Source: Mycolicibacterium sphagni (lineage in GTDB: Bacteria; Actinomycetota; Actinomycetes; Mycobacteriales; Mycobacteriaceae). Taken from it: a stretch of DNA of 64,000 bases. Every line of letters starts with the position of its first letter. Position 1 is the first letter of the stretch. The notes under the pieces are model-generated. The model was given only the letters and a program-made list of their open reading frames with translations. It was not told the origin of the DNA and searched no databases. Shown piece after piece: positions 1-10,151 of this stretch. The stretch covers positions 1 through 64,000 of the forward strand of contig NZ_NOZR01000010.1 of NCBI RefSeq assembly GCF_002250655.1, read 5' to 3'. A program made the translations under genes and the position numbers.

Positions 1-81
1 CCCCCTCGCGAGCCTCTTTCCGCCGCCGGCTCCCGCGGATCCCGTCGCGCCGCACTGACGCCGGGCTCGTATTGTGGCCCC

Positions 82-423
82 ATGTTCATCGTCGGCATGG
101 TGTGCCTCTGTATGGCCGTCCTGGTCGGCGGCTCGGGCATCTGGACGCTGACCCGGCCGCCAGCTGCCGACGTCACCGGCCAGGTGTTGCGGTCGGTCGC
201 CCCGACGCAACTGGCCGCGGCCGTGATGCTGATGGCCGGCGGCTCGGCCGCGTTGGCGGCGCCCGCACACACCGGGCTGCTGGTGCTGATCGTCTGCGTG
301 GTCGGCGCCGTGGGAACCGTCGCCGCCGGTTCATGGCAGGGTGCGCGTTACGCCGCGCGCCGGGAAGCCCAAGCCAGCTGCTCCACCGGCAGCTGCGCCG
401 GCTGCACGCTGTCGTGCAAGTGA
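82..423 (+). CDS. Small membrane protein with Cys-rich tail (Rv0039c-like)
   Basis: A 113-residue hydrophobic protein of unknown function. Segments at about 1-24, 45-60 and 65-88 look membrane-spanning, and the C-terminus is cysteine-rich (CSTGSCAGCTLSCK), which could bind metal or form disulfides. It resembles M. tuberculosis Rv0039c in size, in the APTQLAAAVML stretch and in the Cys-rich end. The ATG lies six bases after a TATTGT hexamer (70-75) that fits the mycobacterial TANNNT -10 element, so the mRNA is probably leaderless. The symporter gene follows 17 bases downstream on the same strand. Confidence 0.75.
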   Translation: MFIVGMVCLCMAVLVGGSGIWTLTRPPAADVTGQVLRSVAPTQLAAAVMLMAGGSAALAAPAHTGLLVLIVCVVGAVGTVAAGSWQGARYAARREAQASCSTGSCAGCTLSCK

Positions 424-439
424 GGCCCGCGACGTCCTG

Positions 440-1426
440 ATGAAGGCAGTACTGTCACGGATTCCCGTCGACACGTTCCTACTTTTGCTTGTCGGCGTCG
501 TCGTACTGGCCTCGCTGGTGCCCGCCCGCGGCAGCGCCGCCGACGTGCTGTCGGTGGCCACCAAAATCGTCATTGCGCTGCTCTTCCTGCTCTACGGCGC
601 GCGGCTGTCGCCGCAGCAGGCGTGGCACGGAGTTCGGCAATGGAAGCTGCACCTGCTCGTACTGGCCACCACGTTCGTGGCGTTCCCGCTGCTCGGGCTG
701 GCGGCCCGGGCACTCGTGCCGTCGGTGCTGACCCCCGACCTCTACACCGGACTGCTGTTCCTGTGCCTGGTGCCCTCCACCGTGCAGTCCTCGATCGCCT
801 TCACCTCCATGGCGCGCGGGCACGTGTCGGCGGCGATCGTCAGCGCCTCGCTGTCCAACATCGTCGGCGTGTTCCTCACCCCGCTTCTGGTCCTGGTGCT
901 GATGCCGCTCGGCGGGAGTCCGAGGGTCGACGGGTCGGCGGTGCTCGACATCGTGCTGCAGCTGCTGGCGCCGTTCGCCCTCGGCCAGCTGCTGCGGCCA
1001 TGGCTGGCTCCGGTGGTCACCCGGCACGCGGTGCTGACCAAGGTCGTCGACCGCGGCTCCGTCCTCCTGGTCGTCTACGCCGCGTTCTCGGCAGGGATGG
1101 CCGAGCACATCTGGAGCAGCGTGCAGCCCTGGCGGGTAGCGGCTGTCGCGGCGGTCAGCAGCGTGCTGCTGGCCATCGTGCTGGGCTTGACGCGGATCAC
1201 CGGCAGACTGGCCCGGCTGGACCGCGGAGACGCGATCGTCCTGCTGTTCTGCGGGTCGAAGAAAAGTCTGGCCTCCGGGCTACCGATGGCCCTGGTGTTG
1301 TTCCCGGCCAGCAGCGTCGGCCTGATCATGTTGCCGCTGATGCTGTTTCACCAGATTCAGCTCTTCGCCTGCGCGGTAATCGCCACCCGGATGGGCCGGG
1401 ATGCGCAGCCGATCAGTTCCGGCTGA
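440..1426 (+). CDS. Bile acid:sodium symporter family transporter
   Basis: A 328-residue polytopic membrane protein with about nine or ten hydrophobic helices. The pattern fits the BASS/SBF family: CLVPSTVQSS and a C-terminal GSKKSLASGLPMA segment, a typical SBF-like (YfeH type) signature. Members move organic anions with sodium; the substrate cannot be read from sequence. The frame is open from 341, but the ATG at 440 is preferred because the earlier start would overlap the upstream gene and add a non-hydrophobic Ala/Arg-rich leader. The 3' end overlaps the convergent YqgE gene by 14 bases. Confidence 0.85.
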   Translation: MKAVLSRIPVDTFLLLLVGVVVLASLVPARGSAADVLSVATKIVIALLFLLYGARLSPQQAWHGVRQWKLHLLVLATTFVAFPLLGLAARALVPSVLTPDLYTGLLFLCLVPSTVQSSIAFTSMARGHVSAAIVSASLSNIVGVFLTPLLVLVLMPLGGSPRVDGSAVLDIVLQLLAPFALGQLLRPWLAPVVTRHAVLTKVVDRGSVLLVVYAAFSAGMAEHIWSSVQPWRVAAVAAVSSVLLAIVLGLTRITGRLARLDRGDAIVLLFCGSKKSLASGLPMALVLFPASSVGLIMLPLMLFHQIQLFACAVIATRMGRDAQPISSG

Positions 1427-2021
1427 CGTCGATCGGGTGGGTAGCCAGCAGCGACAGCGGCAGTGGCTGGCGACGCAACACCCGTGACCACAGATCCACC
1501 CGCTGCTCCACCAGCACATCAGAAGGCAACGCGGACAACACAATCCAGTCGTCGCGTTCGATCTCGCCCTCCAGCTGGCCGATGGTCCAGCCAGAGTAGC
1601 CTGCGAAAACCCGCACGCCTTCGACGGCCGGTGCGATCAGATCGGGGTCGGCGTCGAGATCCACCATCACCATGCGGCCGGCCACATGGCGCAGCCCGGG
1701 CATGCCCTGTGGATCGGTGCCCACCCGCAGCGTGCCCAGGCACAATGCGGAATCCCGCTTGACGGGTCCGCCGATGAACATCGTCTTGGGCTTGGAGGCG
1801 AGTTTGGCCCACTGGGGCAACACGTTGTAGACGGCAGTCTCGCTGGGTCGGTTGAGCACCACACCCAGGGTGCCGCCGTCGTTGTGCTCGACGACGTAGA
1901 TCACACTGCGCCGAAACGTGGGTTCCAACAGGTCGGTGTTGGCCAGCAACAACGTGCCGGGCCGCACCCGGTTCGCCGCGCGCGCGACAAAGTCTTCGGG
2001 GTCCTCGGACTGCGACACCAC
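1413..2021 (-). CDS. YqgE/AlgH family protein (Rv0038-like)
   Basis: A 202-residue cytosolic protein of the UPF0301/DUF179 family. Typical features are GTLLLANTDLLEPTFRRSV near the N-terminus, the VEHNDGGTLGVVLNRPS segment and a C-terminal GYSGWTIGQLEGEI. The family fold is known from structures but the biochemical role is not settled. Length matches the family. It is convergent with the symporter and divergent from the MFS gene, the arrangement around M. tuberculosis Rv0037c/Rv0038. Confidence 0.93.
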   Translation of the reverse strand: MVSQSEDPEDFVARAANRVRPGTLLLANTDLLEPTFRRSVIYVVEHNDGGTLGVVLNRPSETAVYNVLPQWAKLASKPKTMFIGGPVKRDSALCLGTLRVGTDPQGMPGLRHVAGRMVMVDLDADPDLIAPAVEGVRVFAGYSGWTIGQLEGEIERDDWIVLSALPSDVLVEQRVDLWSRVLRRQPLPLSLLATHPIDVSRN

Positions 2022-2089
2022 ACCATCATGGCATCAGGTAGGTGTTGCTGCGGTAACAGGCGCGTATGGATATTTGTACTGTTGGTCGG

Positions 2090-3373
2090 ATGGCCGACAG
2101 CCGCGCACCCGGTTCGCTCTGGCGATCGGTGCGCAGCCTGCCCGAGTTCTGGCGACTGCTGGAGCTTCGGACCGCAAGCCAATTCGGTGACGGCCTCTTT
2201 CAGGCCGGTCTTGCCGGTGGGTTGCTGTTCAATCCGGAGCGGGCGGCGACCCCGTGGTCGGTGGCCGGCTCATTCGCTGTGCTGTTTCTGCCGTACTCGA
2301 TTCTCGGCCCATTCGCAGGCGCACTGCTGGACCGCTGGGACCGCCGCGCCGTACTGGTCGCGGCGAACCTGGCGCGGCTGGTGTTGGTGATCGGGGTCGC
2401 GGTGCTGCTCGCCGTGAGCGCCGAGGACCAAGCCGTGCTCTGTGGCGCGCTGATCATCAACGGGTTCAGCCGGTTCGTCACCTCCGGACTCTCGGCGGCG
2501 CTGCCTCACGTCGTCCCGCGCGAGCGGGTCGTCACCATGAATTCCGTCGCCACCGCGACGGGGGCCACTGCCACCTTCCTCGGCGCGAACTTCATGCTGT
2601 TGCCCCGCTGGATCTTCGGCTCCGGAGATACCGGCGCCGCCACCGTCATGCTGCTGGTCGCGATTCCCGTCGCGATCGCACTCGTGCTGTCGTTGCGCTT
2701 CCCCCGACACGAACTGGGGCCCGACCACACCGCGCGCGCCGTTCACGGATCGGCGTTCTACGCGGTGGCCACCGGGTGGGTGTACGGCGCCCGCACCGTG
2801 CTGAGCACCCCGACGGTCGCGGCCACACTGGCCGGCTTGGCCAGCCACCGCATGGTGTTCGGGATCAACACCCTGCTGGTACTTGTGATCGTGCGGCACA
2901 GCGACACTCAGGCCGTGGGCGGGCTCGGTACCGCCGTGGTGTTCGTCGCCGCCACCGGCGGCGGCTCGTTCCTGGCGAACGTGCTCACCCCCGCCTCGAT
3001 CAAACGCTGGGGCCGGTATGCGACGGCCAACGGGGCACTGTTGTGCGCGGCGGTCATCCAGTTGGCGGGTGCCACACTGCAACTCGCGGTGATGGTCGTG
3101 TGCGGATTTCTGCTGGGGCTGGCCGGCCAGATGGTCAAGCTGTGCGCCGACACCGCCATGCAGATCGACGTCGACGACGCACTGCGCGGCCACGTCTTCG
3201 CCGTTCAGGACTCGCTGTTCTGGGTGTCGTTCATCGCGGCGACCATCCTGTCGGCGGCGGTGCTGCCGGCCGACGGCCACTCGCCGGGCCTCGCCCTGGC
3301 CGGCACGGCTATTTATCTGGCCGGGCTGGCGCTGCACGCGATTGTGGGGCGCGGCCGGCTCCCTGCGTCCTAG
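2090..3373 (+). CDS. MFS transporter (Rv0037c-like)
   Basis: A 427-residue integral membrane protein with about 10-12 hydrophobic helices and the MFS loop 2-3 pattern ([13 protein letters not shown], residues ~70-83). Likely an exporter; the substrate is unknown. The ATG at 2090 is preferred over 2066 because it lies seven bases after TACTGT (2077-2082), a TANNNT -10 element, giving a leaderless start, and because [11 protein letters not shown] is a natural N-terminus. The stop is followed within ten bases by the next gene. Confidence 0.88.
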   Translation: MADSRAPGSLWRSVRSLPEFWRLLELRTASQFGDGLFQAGLAGGLLFNPERAATPWSVAGSFAVLFLPYSILGPFAGALLDRWDRRAVLVAANLARLVLVIGVAVLLAVSAEDQAVLCGALIINGFSRFVTSGLSAALPHVVPRERVVTMNSVATATGATATFLGANFMLLPRWIFGSGDTGAATVMLLVAIPVAIALVLSLRFPRHELGPDHTARAVHGSAFYAVATGWVYGARTVLSTPTVAATLAGLASHRMVFGINTLLVLVIVRHSDTQAVGGLGTAVVFVAATGGGSFLANVLTPASIKRWGRYATANGALLCAAVIQLAGATLQLAVMVVCGFLLGLAGQMVKLCADTAMQIDVDDALRGHVFAVQDSLFWVSFIAATILSAAVLPADGHSPGLALAGTAIYLAGLALHAIVGRGRLPAS

Positions 3374-3382
3374 GTTGGGCTC

Positions 3383-4156
3383 ATGACAGCCGCGGACCCG
3401 ATCGTCGACGACCTGCGCGACGAAAGCGATGCCCTCGACGCCCTGGTCGCACCGCTGGACCCGCTCGGCTGGGCGCAGCCCACGCCCGCACCCGGCTGGA
3501 CCGTCGCCCACCAGATCGCCCATCTGCTCTGGACGGACCGGGTGGCGTGGCTCTCGATCACCGACGAACCCGCGTTCGGCGAACAGCTCACCGCCGCGCA
3601 CGAGGACCCCCTCGGCTTCGTCGACAAGGCCGCCGAAGAATTGGCGCTCACCCCACCCGATCGACTGCTGGCGCAATGGCGCGACACTCGGACACAACTG
3701 CACACCGCACTGCGCGGCGTGGCCGAGGGGCGCAAGCTGCTGTGGTTCGGGCCCCCGATGAGTGCGGCATCCATGGCGACCGCGCGTTTGATGGAAACCT
3801 GGGCGCACGGTCTGGACGTGGCCGACGCGCTCGGTGCGGCGGTCGCGCCGTCGAGCCGGTTGAAGTCGATCGCCCATCTGGGTGTGCGCACCCGCGACTT
3901 CGCGTTCAGCGTGCACGGATTGACCCCGCCCGCCGAGCCGTTCCACGTCGACCTGACCGCACCCGACGGCACGCACTGGACGTGGGGACCGCACGACGCC
4001 GGGCAGCGGGTCACCGGCTCAGCGGTGGACTTCTGTTGTCTGGTCACCCAGCGTCGTCCACGCGCCGAGCTCGACGTGATCGCCGACGGCACCGACGCCG
4101 CACGGTGGCTCGAAATCGCCCAAGCTTTCGCCGGGCCGCCCGGCAAAGGTAGATAG
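3383..4156 (+). CDS. TIGR03084-type maleylpyruvate isomerase/DinB-fold protein (Rv0036c-like)
   Basis: A 257-residue cytosolic protein. The N-terminal part ([18 protein letters not shown]) has the conserved His-x3-His pattern of the mycothiol-dependent maleylpyruvate isomerase/DinB metal-binding fold, followed by [15 protein letters not shown] with another His. This is the TIGR03084 family seen across actinobacteria; the substrate is not known. TAGGTT at 3371-3376, overlapping the stop of the MFS gene, lies six bases before the ATG and would make a leaderless start. Same order as M. tuberculosis Rv0037c-Rv0036c. Confidence 0.85.
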   Translation: MTAADPIVDDLRDESDALDALVAPLDPLGWAQPTPAPGWTVAHQIAHLLWTDRVAWLSITDEPAFGEQLTAAHEDPLGFVDKAAEELALTPPDRLLAQWRDTRTQLHTALRGVAEGRKLLWFGPPMSAASMATARLMETWAHGLDVADALGAAVAPSSRLKSIAHLGVRTRDFAFSVHGLTPPAEPFHVDLTAPDGTHWTWGPHDAGQRVTGSAVDFCCLVTQRRPRAELDVIADGTDAARWLEIAQAFAGPPGKGR

Positions 4157-4286
4157 TGCACCACACTGCCAACGCATAGCTTGACTTAATTGTTTGCTAC
4201 ATCCTTGGATGGTCGACAATCGCGCCTGCCCAACGCGATTTCACCTACAGGGCAATTGGTTGCTTAGGGCAGTATCATCGGCCGTC

Positions 4287-4888
<602 letters not shown>

Positions 4889-4892
<4 letters not shown>

Positions 4893-7357
4893 TCACCGAC
4901 CAGTGGCTGCGGGCCCCCGGCCCACGACTCACCCTCAACCGCGGCCAACAGGTCGTGGCGGCCATCCTGGTGCTACTGCTGGTCACCCTGGTCGTGGTGA
5001 GCATCCAATCCTCAGCTGACCAGCGGGCCTACACCCACCACACCGCCCGCACCGAACCCGTCAGCAACAACACGTTTTTCACCGTCCGCGACTCGCTCAC
5101 CTACATCGAAAAAGCCGAGCAATACCTACTCGGCGTCGTGCCGCGCCGAGACGTGCAGCTGGCCCGAGCCCTCCTCGCCCAGCGCCTACGGGTAATCGCC
5201 GCGAACGGCGTGAGCGCCGCCGACGCCGCCTCACCCGAATACCGCTGGGCCCTCAACGCATTGGACAGCGTCATCGCCGAGGCACCGGCCGGTATCCTGC
5301 CCGCCGATCAGCGCACCAAATGGGCCGGCACCATCCTGCCCCGAGCAGAAGTGCTCTCCGAGGCGACGCATGCGCTGGTCGCCGGTAACCCGAACGGTCT
5401 GCACCGCTTCGACCGCTCCGCCGAGGAGGGGCTACTGCGCGGCCGGGTGGTCCAGCTGGCGATGCTGATCGCCGCGCTGGTACTCGCCGCGGCGCTGGTG
5501 TGGTGGATCGCCGCCAACGTCGTGCGCCAATACCGCGACACCCGAAGGGCTTTCGACGACGAGCGGGATACGCTGCGCAAGACCGAAGACCGCCTCGACC
5601 GGGTGTCGGCGCTGGAACGCGGACAGGCCCGCATCCTCGAACGGATCGCCACCGCCGACCCGGTGTCGTCAGTCCTGCGCCAGATCGTGCAGCTGGCCGC
5701 CGAAGTCTCCGGCGCGACGGCCGTCCGCATCGCGATGGGCCCGCGCTCGGTGGTCTACCCGATCGGCTCCGACGTATCCGAGGCCCCAGCCTGGACCGGG
5801 ACGGTCACCGACACCGCCGACACCGCCGGCACCTTGGAGGTCTACGGCGACCCGGAGTCCTTCGACGACCTCGCCCACACCACCCTGGTCCGCTGTCGGG
5901 ACCTGGTGACGCTGGCGCTCGAACGCGACGCGTCCGCACGCCGGCTGTCCTACCAGGCCAGCCACGACGCGCTCACCGGACTGGCCAACCGCAGCCTGCT
6001 GCTGAGCCGGCTGTCGCAGAGCCTGATGCTCGCTCGCCACCGCGGCACCCCGCTGGCCGTGCTGTTCTGCGACCTGGACCGCTTCAAGATGGTCAACGAC
6101 TCCATCGGGCACGCCGGCGGTGACGAGCTGCTCATCGAGGCGGCGCGGCGGCTCTCGACGACGGTCCGTGAAACCGACACCGTGGCCCGCCTCGGCGGCG
6201 ACGAGTTTGTGGTGCTGTGTCCCGAATTACCCGACCGGGCCCAAGCCATCACGCTGGCCGAACGCATCCGAACCACCCTCAGCGCGCCGTACACGATCGA
6301 CGGCAAGGAGGCGTTCGTCGACGCCAGCATCGGGATCACGTTCGCCGATGAATCCACCGTGTCGGGTGCCGAGCTGATGCGCGAAGCCGACGTGGCGATG
6401 TACCGGGCCAAGCTGACTGACGGCAGTCACATCAACGTCTTCGATTCCCATCTCGAGGCCGAGGTCGCCCAGCGCCTCGACCTCGACACCGCGCTGCGGC
6501 ACGCGGTGGGCCGAAATCAGTTGCGGCTCAGCGCCCAACCGATCGTCACGCTCGACACCGGCGTCATCACCGGATTCGAAGTGCTGCTGCAGTGGCACCG
6601 GCCCGGGATGCCCGTGCTTTACCCCGGCGCGTTCATTCCACTGGCCGAGGACAACGGCATGATCGTCGAGATCGGTCGCTGGGTATTGCGGGAGACCATC
6701 GAGACACTGGCCCGCTGGCGAGCCGACGGACTGGCCCTCGACCTGACGATGTCGGTCAACGTCTCGCCCCGCCAGGTGCGCGAGCCGGGCTTCGCCGAGG
6801 AGGTGCTGCAGTTGCTCGACAAGGCCGGGCTGCCGCCCGAATCACTGATCATCGAACTCACCGAGCACGCCCTGGTCGACCTACGGGTGGCCCACCCCGT
6901 CCTGGCGCGGCTGCGCGACGCCGGCGTCAGCGTCTCGCTCGACGACTTCGGGACGGGCTATTCGTCCCTGACCCAGCTGCGCACCCTGCCGGTCGACCAG
7001 ATCAAGCTCGATCGCTCGTTCGCCGCCGCGCTCGACCACGGCGACGCCAAGCAGCGGGCCGTGGTGCAGTCGGTGGTGTCGCTGGCCAGCGCGCTGGCGC
7101 TCGACCTGGTCGTGGAAGGCATCGAGACGGTCGCCGAACGCGACACCCTCCTGGATCTCGGCGCCCGCAAGGGGCAAGGCTTCCTCTATCACCAGCCGGT
7201 GCTGTGCGACCTCGCTCGCGCGCTGCTCGAGACGGGCGGGGTGTGCGCGGTGCCCGCCGAGGGCAGCTACAGCGCGCTCGCGGCGTCGGCGGTGCCGTCA
7301 CCGTCGCTGTCGGTCAACGTCAGATCCCAGCTCCCGTCGCCGTCGGTGTCGACGTAA
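4889..7357 (+). CDS. Membrane GGDEF-EAL protein (c-di-GMP cyclase/phosphodiesterase)
   Basis: An 822-residue protein: TM1 (~20-40), an extracytoplasmic domain of ~150 residues, TM2 (~190-212), a coiled linker and GAF-like stretch (~215-355), GGDEF (~360-530) and EAL (~540-790). GGDEF is intact (436-440) with an RETD inhibitory I-site five residues before it, so cyclase activity is likely. The EAL signature is EVLLQ at 564: Ala is Val and the following Arg is Gln. Other phosphodiesterase residues are present (SVNVS, ELTEH, LDDFGTGYSS, IKLD, EGIET). The start at 4889 overlaps the lipoprotein stop. The last ~30 codons overlap the convergent gene by 91 bases. Confidence 0.9.
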
Positions 7358-7782
7358 CCGGTGTCGAAACCACCGTCGCCGGCCCGCAAAACGCGGTCGG
7401 CCAATCCGTCACGGTTGACGTCCAGTAACCGATCGGGTCGCCCGTCGGCATCGAAATCGATTGGGCCACTTGCCGTGTGCTCGACACCGTCGAGACCGAA
7501 CCAGCGCAGCGGCCCGCCCGCCCCTGTCGGCGTCATGGCCCAGGTGCCGGACCCGTCGTCGGTGTAGAGGCTCGCTGGGATACCGTCGGCGCCGTCCAGG
7601 TCGAACGCGGCATGATCGGCCAGGCCGTTGCCGTCGAGATCGGCCAGCGCATCGTCGTAGATCCCGTCACCGTCGATATCGAGGCGCACACCGTCGGGCT
7701 CGCCGTCGCCGTCGATATCGACATCCGGGTGAGCGCTGAACATCGCGGCCGTGCCATCGCCAGATCCCAGGCAGTAGTCCAT
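7267..7782 (-). CDS. Calcium-repeat protein, Rv3906c-like
   Basis: A 171-residue acidic protein built from tandem DxDxDGxxD units (DIDGDGEPDGV, DLDGNGLADHA, DADGRPDRL, DTDGDGSWD), like thrombospondin type-3 or dockerin/EF-hand calcium loops. No signal peptide or membrane segment is clear. It matches M. tuberculosis Rv3906c in size and in position next to pcnA. Function is unknown; calcium binding is inferred from the repeats. The start lies six bases after the pcnA stop. Its 3' end runs antisense to the tail of the GGDEF-EAL gene. Confidence 0.75.
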   Translation of the reverse strand: MDYCLGSGDGTAAMFSAHPDVDIDGDGEPDGVRLDIDGDGIYDDALADLDGNGLADHAAFDLDGADGIPASLYTDDGSGTWAMTPTGAGGPLRWFGLDGVEHTASGPIDFDADGRPDRLLDVNRDGLADRVLRAGDGGFDTGYVDTDGDGSWDLTLTDSDGDGTADAASAL

Positions 7783-7788
7783 ACCGAC

Positions 7789-9276
7789 TCAGACGCTGGG
7801 TTGACCGTTCTCGTTCCACCAAGCCCGCAACTCTGCGACGGCTTCGTCGTGGTCCAGCGGGCCGCGATCCAGGCGCAGCTCCTTGAGGAAATTCCAGGCC
7901 TGCCCTACCTGCGGGCCAGGCGGAATGCCAAGCAGCTTCATGATCTCGTTGCCGTCCAGATCCGGGCGCACCCGCGCCAGGTCCTCCTTGGCGGCCAGTT
8001 CGGTGATCCGTTGCTCGAGCTGGTCGTAGTTGGCCTGCAGCCGAGCCGCCCGCCGCTTGTTGCGGGTGGTGCAATCGGCGCGAACCAGCTTGTGCAACCT
8101 GGGAAGTAGCGGTCCGGCGTCGGCGACGTAGCGGCGCACTGCCGAGTCTGTCCACTTGCCGTCGCCGTATCCGTGAAACCGCAGATGCAGGTACACCAGC
8201 TGCGAGACGTCGTCGACCATCTGTTTGGAGTACTTCAGCGCCCGCATCCGCTTGCGGACCATCTTCGCCCCGACCACCTCGTGGTGATGAAAACTCACCC
8301 CGCCGTCGGACTCGTGCCGGCGGGTGGCCGGCTTGCCGATGTCGTGCAGCAGCGCAGCCCACCGCAAGACGAGGTCAGGACCTCCCTGGCCGTCCCCCGA
8401 GTCGCTGTGCTCCTGCCCCCTGGGACCCTCCAACTCCATGGCCTGGCGGAGCACCGTCAACGAATGCTGATAGACGTCCTTGTGCTGATGGTGTTCGTCG
8501 ATGGCCATCTGCATGCCGCCGATCTCGGGCAGCACCACCTCACCCATCCCGGTCTGGACCATCAGGTCGAGGCCCGCGACCGGGTCGGCGCCCAGCAGCA
8601 TCTTGTCCAGCTCGACGGCCACCCGCTCGACGGTGATCCGGCCCAATTGCGGCGCCATCTCGACGATCGCGGCCCGCACCCGGTCCGACACGTCGAACTG
8701 CAGCTGCGAGACGAAGCGGGCCGCGCGCAGCATCCGCAGCGGGTCGTCGCCGAACGACACTTCCGGCGCCGCCGGGGTGTCGAGGATCCGCTGGCGCAGC
8801 GCCGTCAGGCCACCGAGTGGGTCGATGAAGTCGCCGGGGCCGTCGGCGGTGATGCGCACTGCCATCGCGTTGACGGTGAAGTCGCGACGCACGAGGTCGT
8901 CCTCGAGCCGGTCGCCGTAGCGCACCTGCGGGTTGCGTGACACCTGGTCATAGCTGTCGGCGCGGAACGTGGTGATCTCCAGCCGGTCGCGGCCCTTACC
9001 GACGCCGACGGTGCCGAATTCGATACCGGTATCCCAAAGCGCATCCGCCCAGGGACGCACGAGGCGCTGAACGGCTTCGGGCCGCGCGTCCGTGGTGAAG
9101 TCGAGGTCTGTGGTCAGCCGGCCCAAGAAGGCGTCGCGCACGCTGCCGCCGACCAAATAGAGCTCGTGGCCCGCGGCAGCGAACAGGCCGCCGATTTCGC
9201 GCAGCAGTCCACCCTGCCGATTGAGCGCGACGAGCGCCCGGGCGAGCAGCTCGACGTCCTGGGTGGCTTCAGACAC
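7789..9276 (-). CDS. pcnA: CCA tRNA nucleotidyltransferase / poly(A) polymerase family
   Basis: A 495-residue class II nucleotidyltransferase that adds or repairs the tRNA 3' CCA end. The NTase core shows [10 protein letters not shown] (~42-51) and [10 protein letters not shown] (catalytic Asp pair, ~57-66), then [11 protein letters not shown], the RNA-binding region and an HD domain ([12 protein letters not shown], ~308-319) as in Rv3907c. The GTG start is eight bases downstream of TAGGCT (complement of 9285-9290), a TANNNT -10 element, suggesting a near-leaderless message divergent from mutT4. Confidence 0.93.
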   Translation of the reverse strand: MSEATQDVELLARALVALNRQGGLLREIGGLFAAAGHELYLVGGSVRDAFLGRLTTDLDFTTDARPEAVQRLVRPWADALWDTGIEFGTVGVGKGRDRLEITTFRADSYDQVSRNPQVRYGDRLEDDLVRRDFTVNAMAVRITADGPGDFIDPLGGLTALRQRILDTPAAPEVSFGDDPLRMLRAARFVSQLQFDVSDRVRAAIVEMAPQLGRITVERVAVELDKMLLGADPVAGLDLMVQTGMGEVVLPEIGGMQMAIDEHHQHKDVYQHSLTVLRQAMELEGPRGQEHSDSGDGQGGPDLVLRWAALLHDIGKPATRRHESDGGVSFHHHEVVGAKMVRKRMRALKYSKQMVDDVSQLVYLHLRFHGYGDGKWTDSAVRRYVADAGPLLPRLHKLVRADCTTRNKRRAARLQANYDQLEQRITELAAKEDLARVRPDLDGNEIMKLLGIPPGPQVGQAWNFLKELRLDRGPLDHDEAVAELRAWWNENGQPSV

Positions 9277-9347
9277 GTGGCATGAGCCTACTGGTCTACC
9301 GGCGAGTGTGGTCGGGACGTCATCCCGTGCCAGCTACTATCGCTTGG

Positions 9348-10151
9348 GTGTCGGACGGCGAACAGGCCAAACCACGACGGCGCCGGGGTCGGCGCCGCGG
9401 CCGACGCGCGGCCGGTCCGGCAAATCCCCTCCCCGCCGACTCCGCCGCCACGGAAGTCTCCGACGCCCCAGCCGCATCCCCCGCCACCAACGGCGGCAAC
9501 GGCGAGCCCCCGCCGGGCAAACCCGGCCGGCCGCGATCGTCGCGGCGCGCCCCGGCCCGGCTGCGCACCGTGCACGAGACCTCGGCGGGCGGGCTGGTCA
9601 TCGACGGCATCGACGGGCCGCCCGAAACTCAGGTGGCCGCCCTGATCGGCCGGGTCGACCGGCGCGGCCGGATGCTGTGGTCACTGCCGAAGGGCCACAT
9701 CGAACAAGGCGAGACCGCCGAAGAGACCGCGATCCGCGAAGTCGCCGAGGAAACCGGCATCCGCGGCCAGGTCCTGGCCGCCCTCGGCAGCATCGACTAC
9801 TGGTTCGTCACCGAAGGCCGCCGCGTCCACAAAACCGTGCACCACTACCTCATGCAATTCTCGGGCGGTGAGCTCTGCGACGAAGACGTCGAAGTCACCG
9901 AGGTGGCCTGGGTGCCGGTCGGTGAATTGCCCAAGCGCCTGGCCTATGCCGACGAACGCAAGCTCGCCGAGATCGCCGGGGAGCTGATCCAGCTGCTGCA
10001 GTCCGACGGCGTCGCCGCGCTGCCGCCGCTGCCGCGCACCACACCTCGCCGGCGCCCACAGACGCATTCGCACACCCGCAACCGTCGCTCCGACGACGCC
10101 GGGCCACGTCAATCCGGCCCGCGGACGAACGGCTGCGGACCGGGAACGTGA
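9348..10151 (+). CDS. mutT4: Nudix hydrolase MutT4
   Basis: A 267-residue Nudix hydrolase, orthologue of Rv3908. After a basic Arg-rich leader ([11 protein letters not shown]) comes [17 protein letters not shown] and the Nudix box around [12 protein letters not shown] and REVAEETGI. It hydrolyses nucleoside diphosphate-linked substrates, with a proposed housecleaning/antimutator role. The GTG at 9348 is preferred over 9282 because VSDGEQAK matches the known start of Rv3908 and because TACTAT (9335-9340) seven bases upstream gives a leaderless promoter. The stop overlaps the next start (GTGA). Confidence 0.92.
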   Translation: MSDGEQAKPRRRRGRRRGRRAAGPANPLPADSAATEVSDAPAASPATNGGNGEPPPGKPGRPRSSRRAPARLRTVHETSAGGLVIDGIDGPPETQVAALIGRVDRRGRMLWSLPKGHIEQGETAEETAIREVAEETGIRGQVLAALGSIDYWFVTEGRRVHKTVHHYLMQFSGGELCDEDVEVTEVAWVPVGELPKRLAYADERKLAEIAGELIQLLQSDGVAALPPLPRTTPRRRPQTHSHTRNRRSDDAGPRQSGPRTNGCGPGT

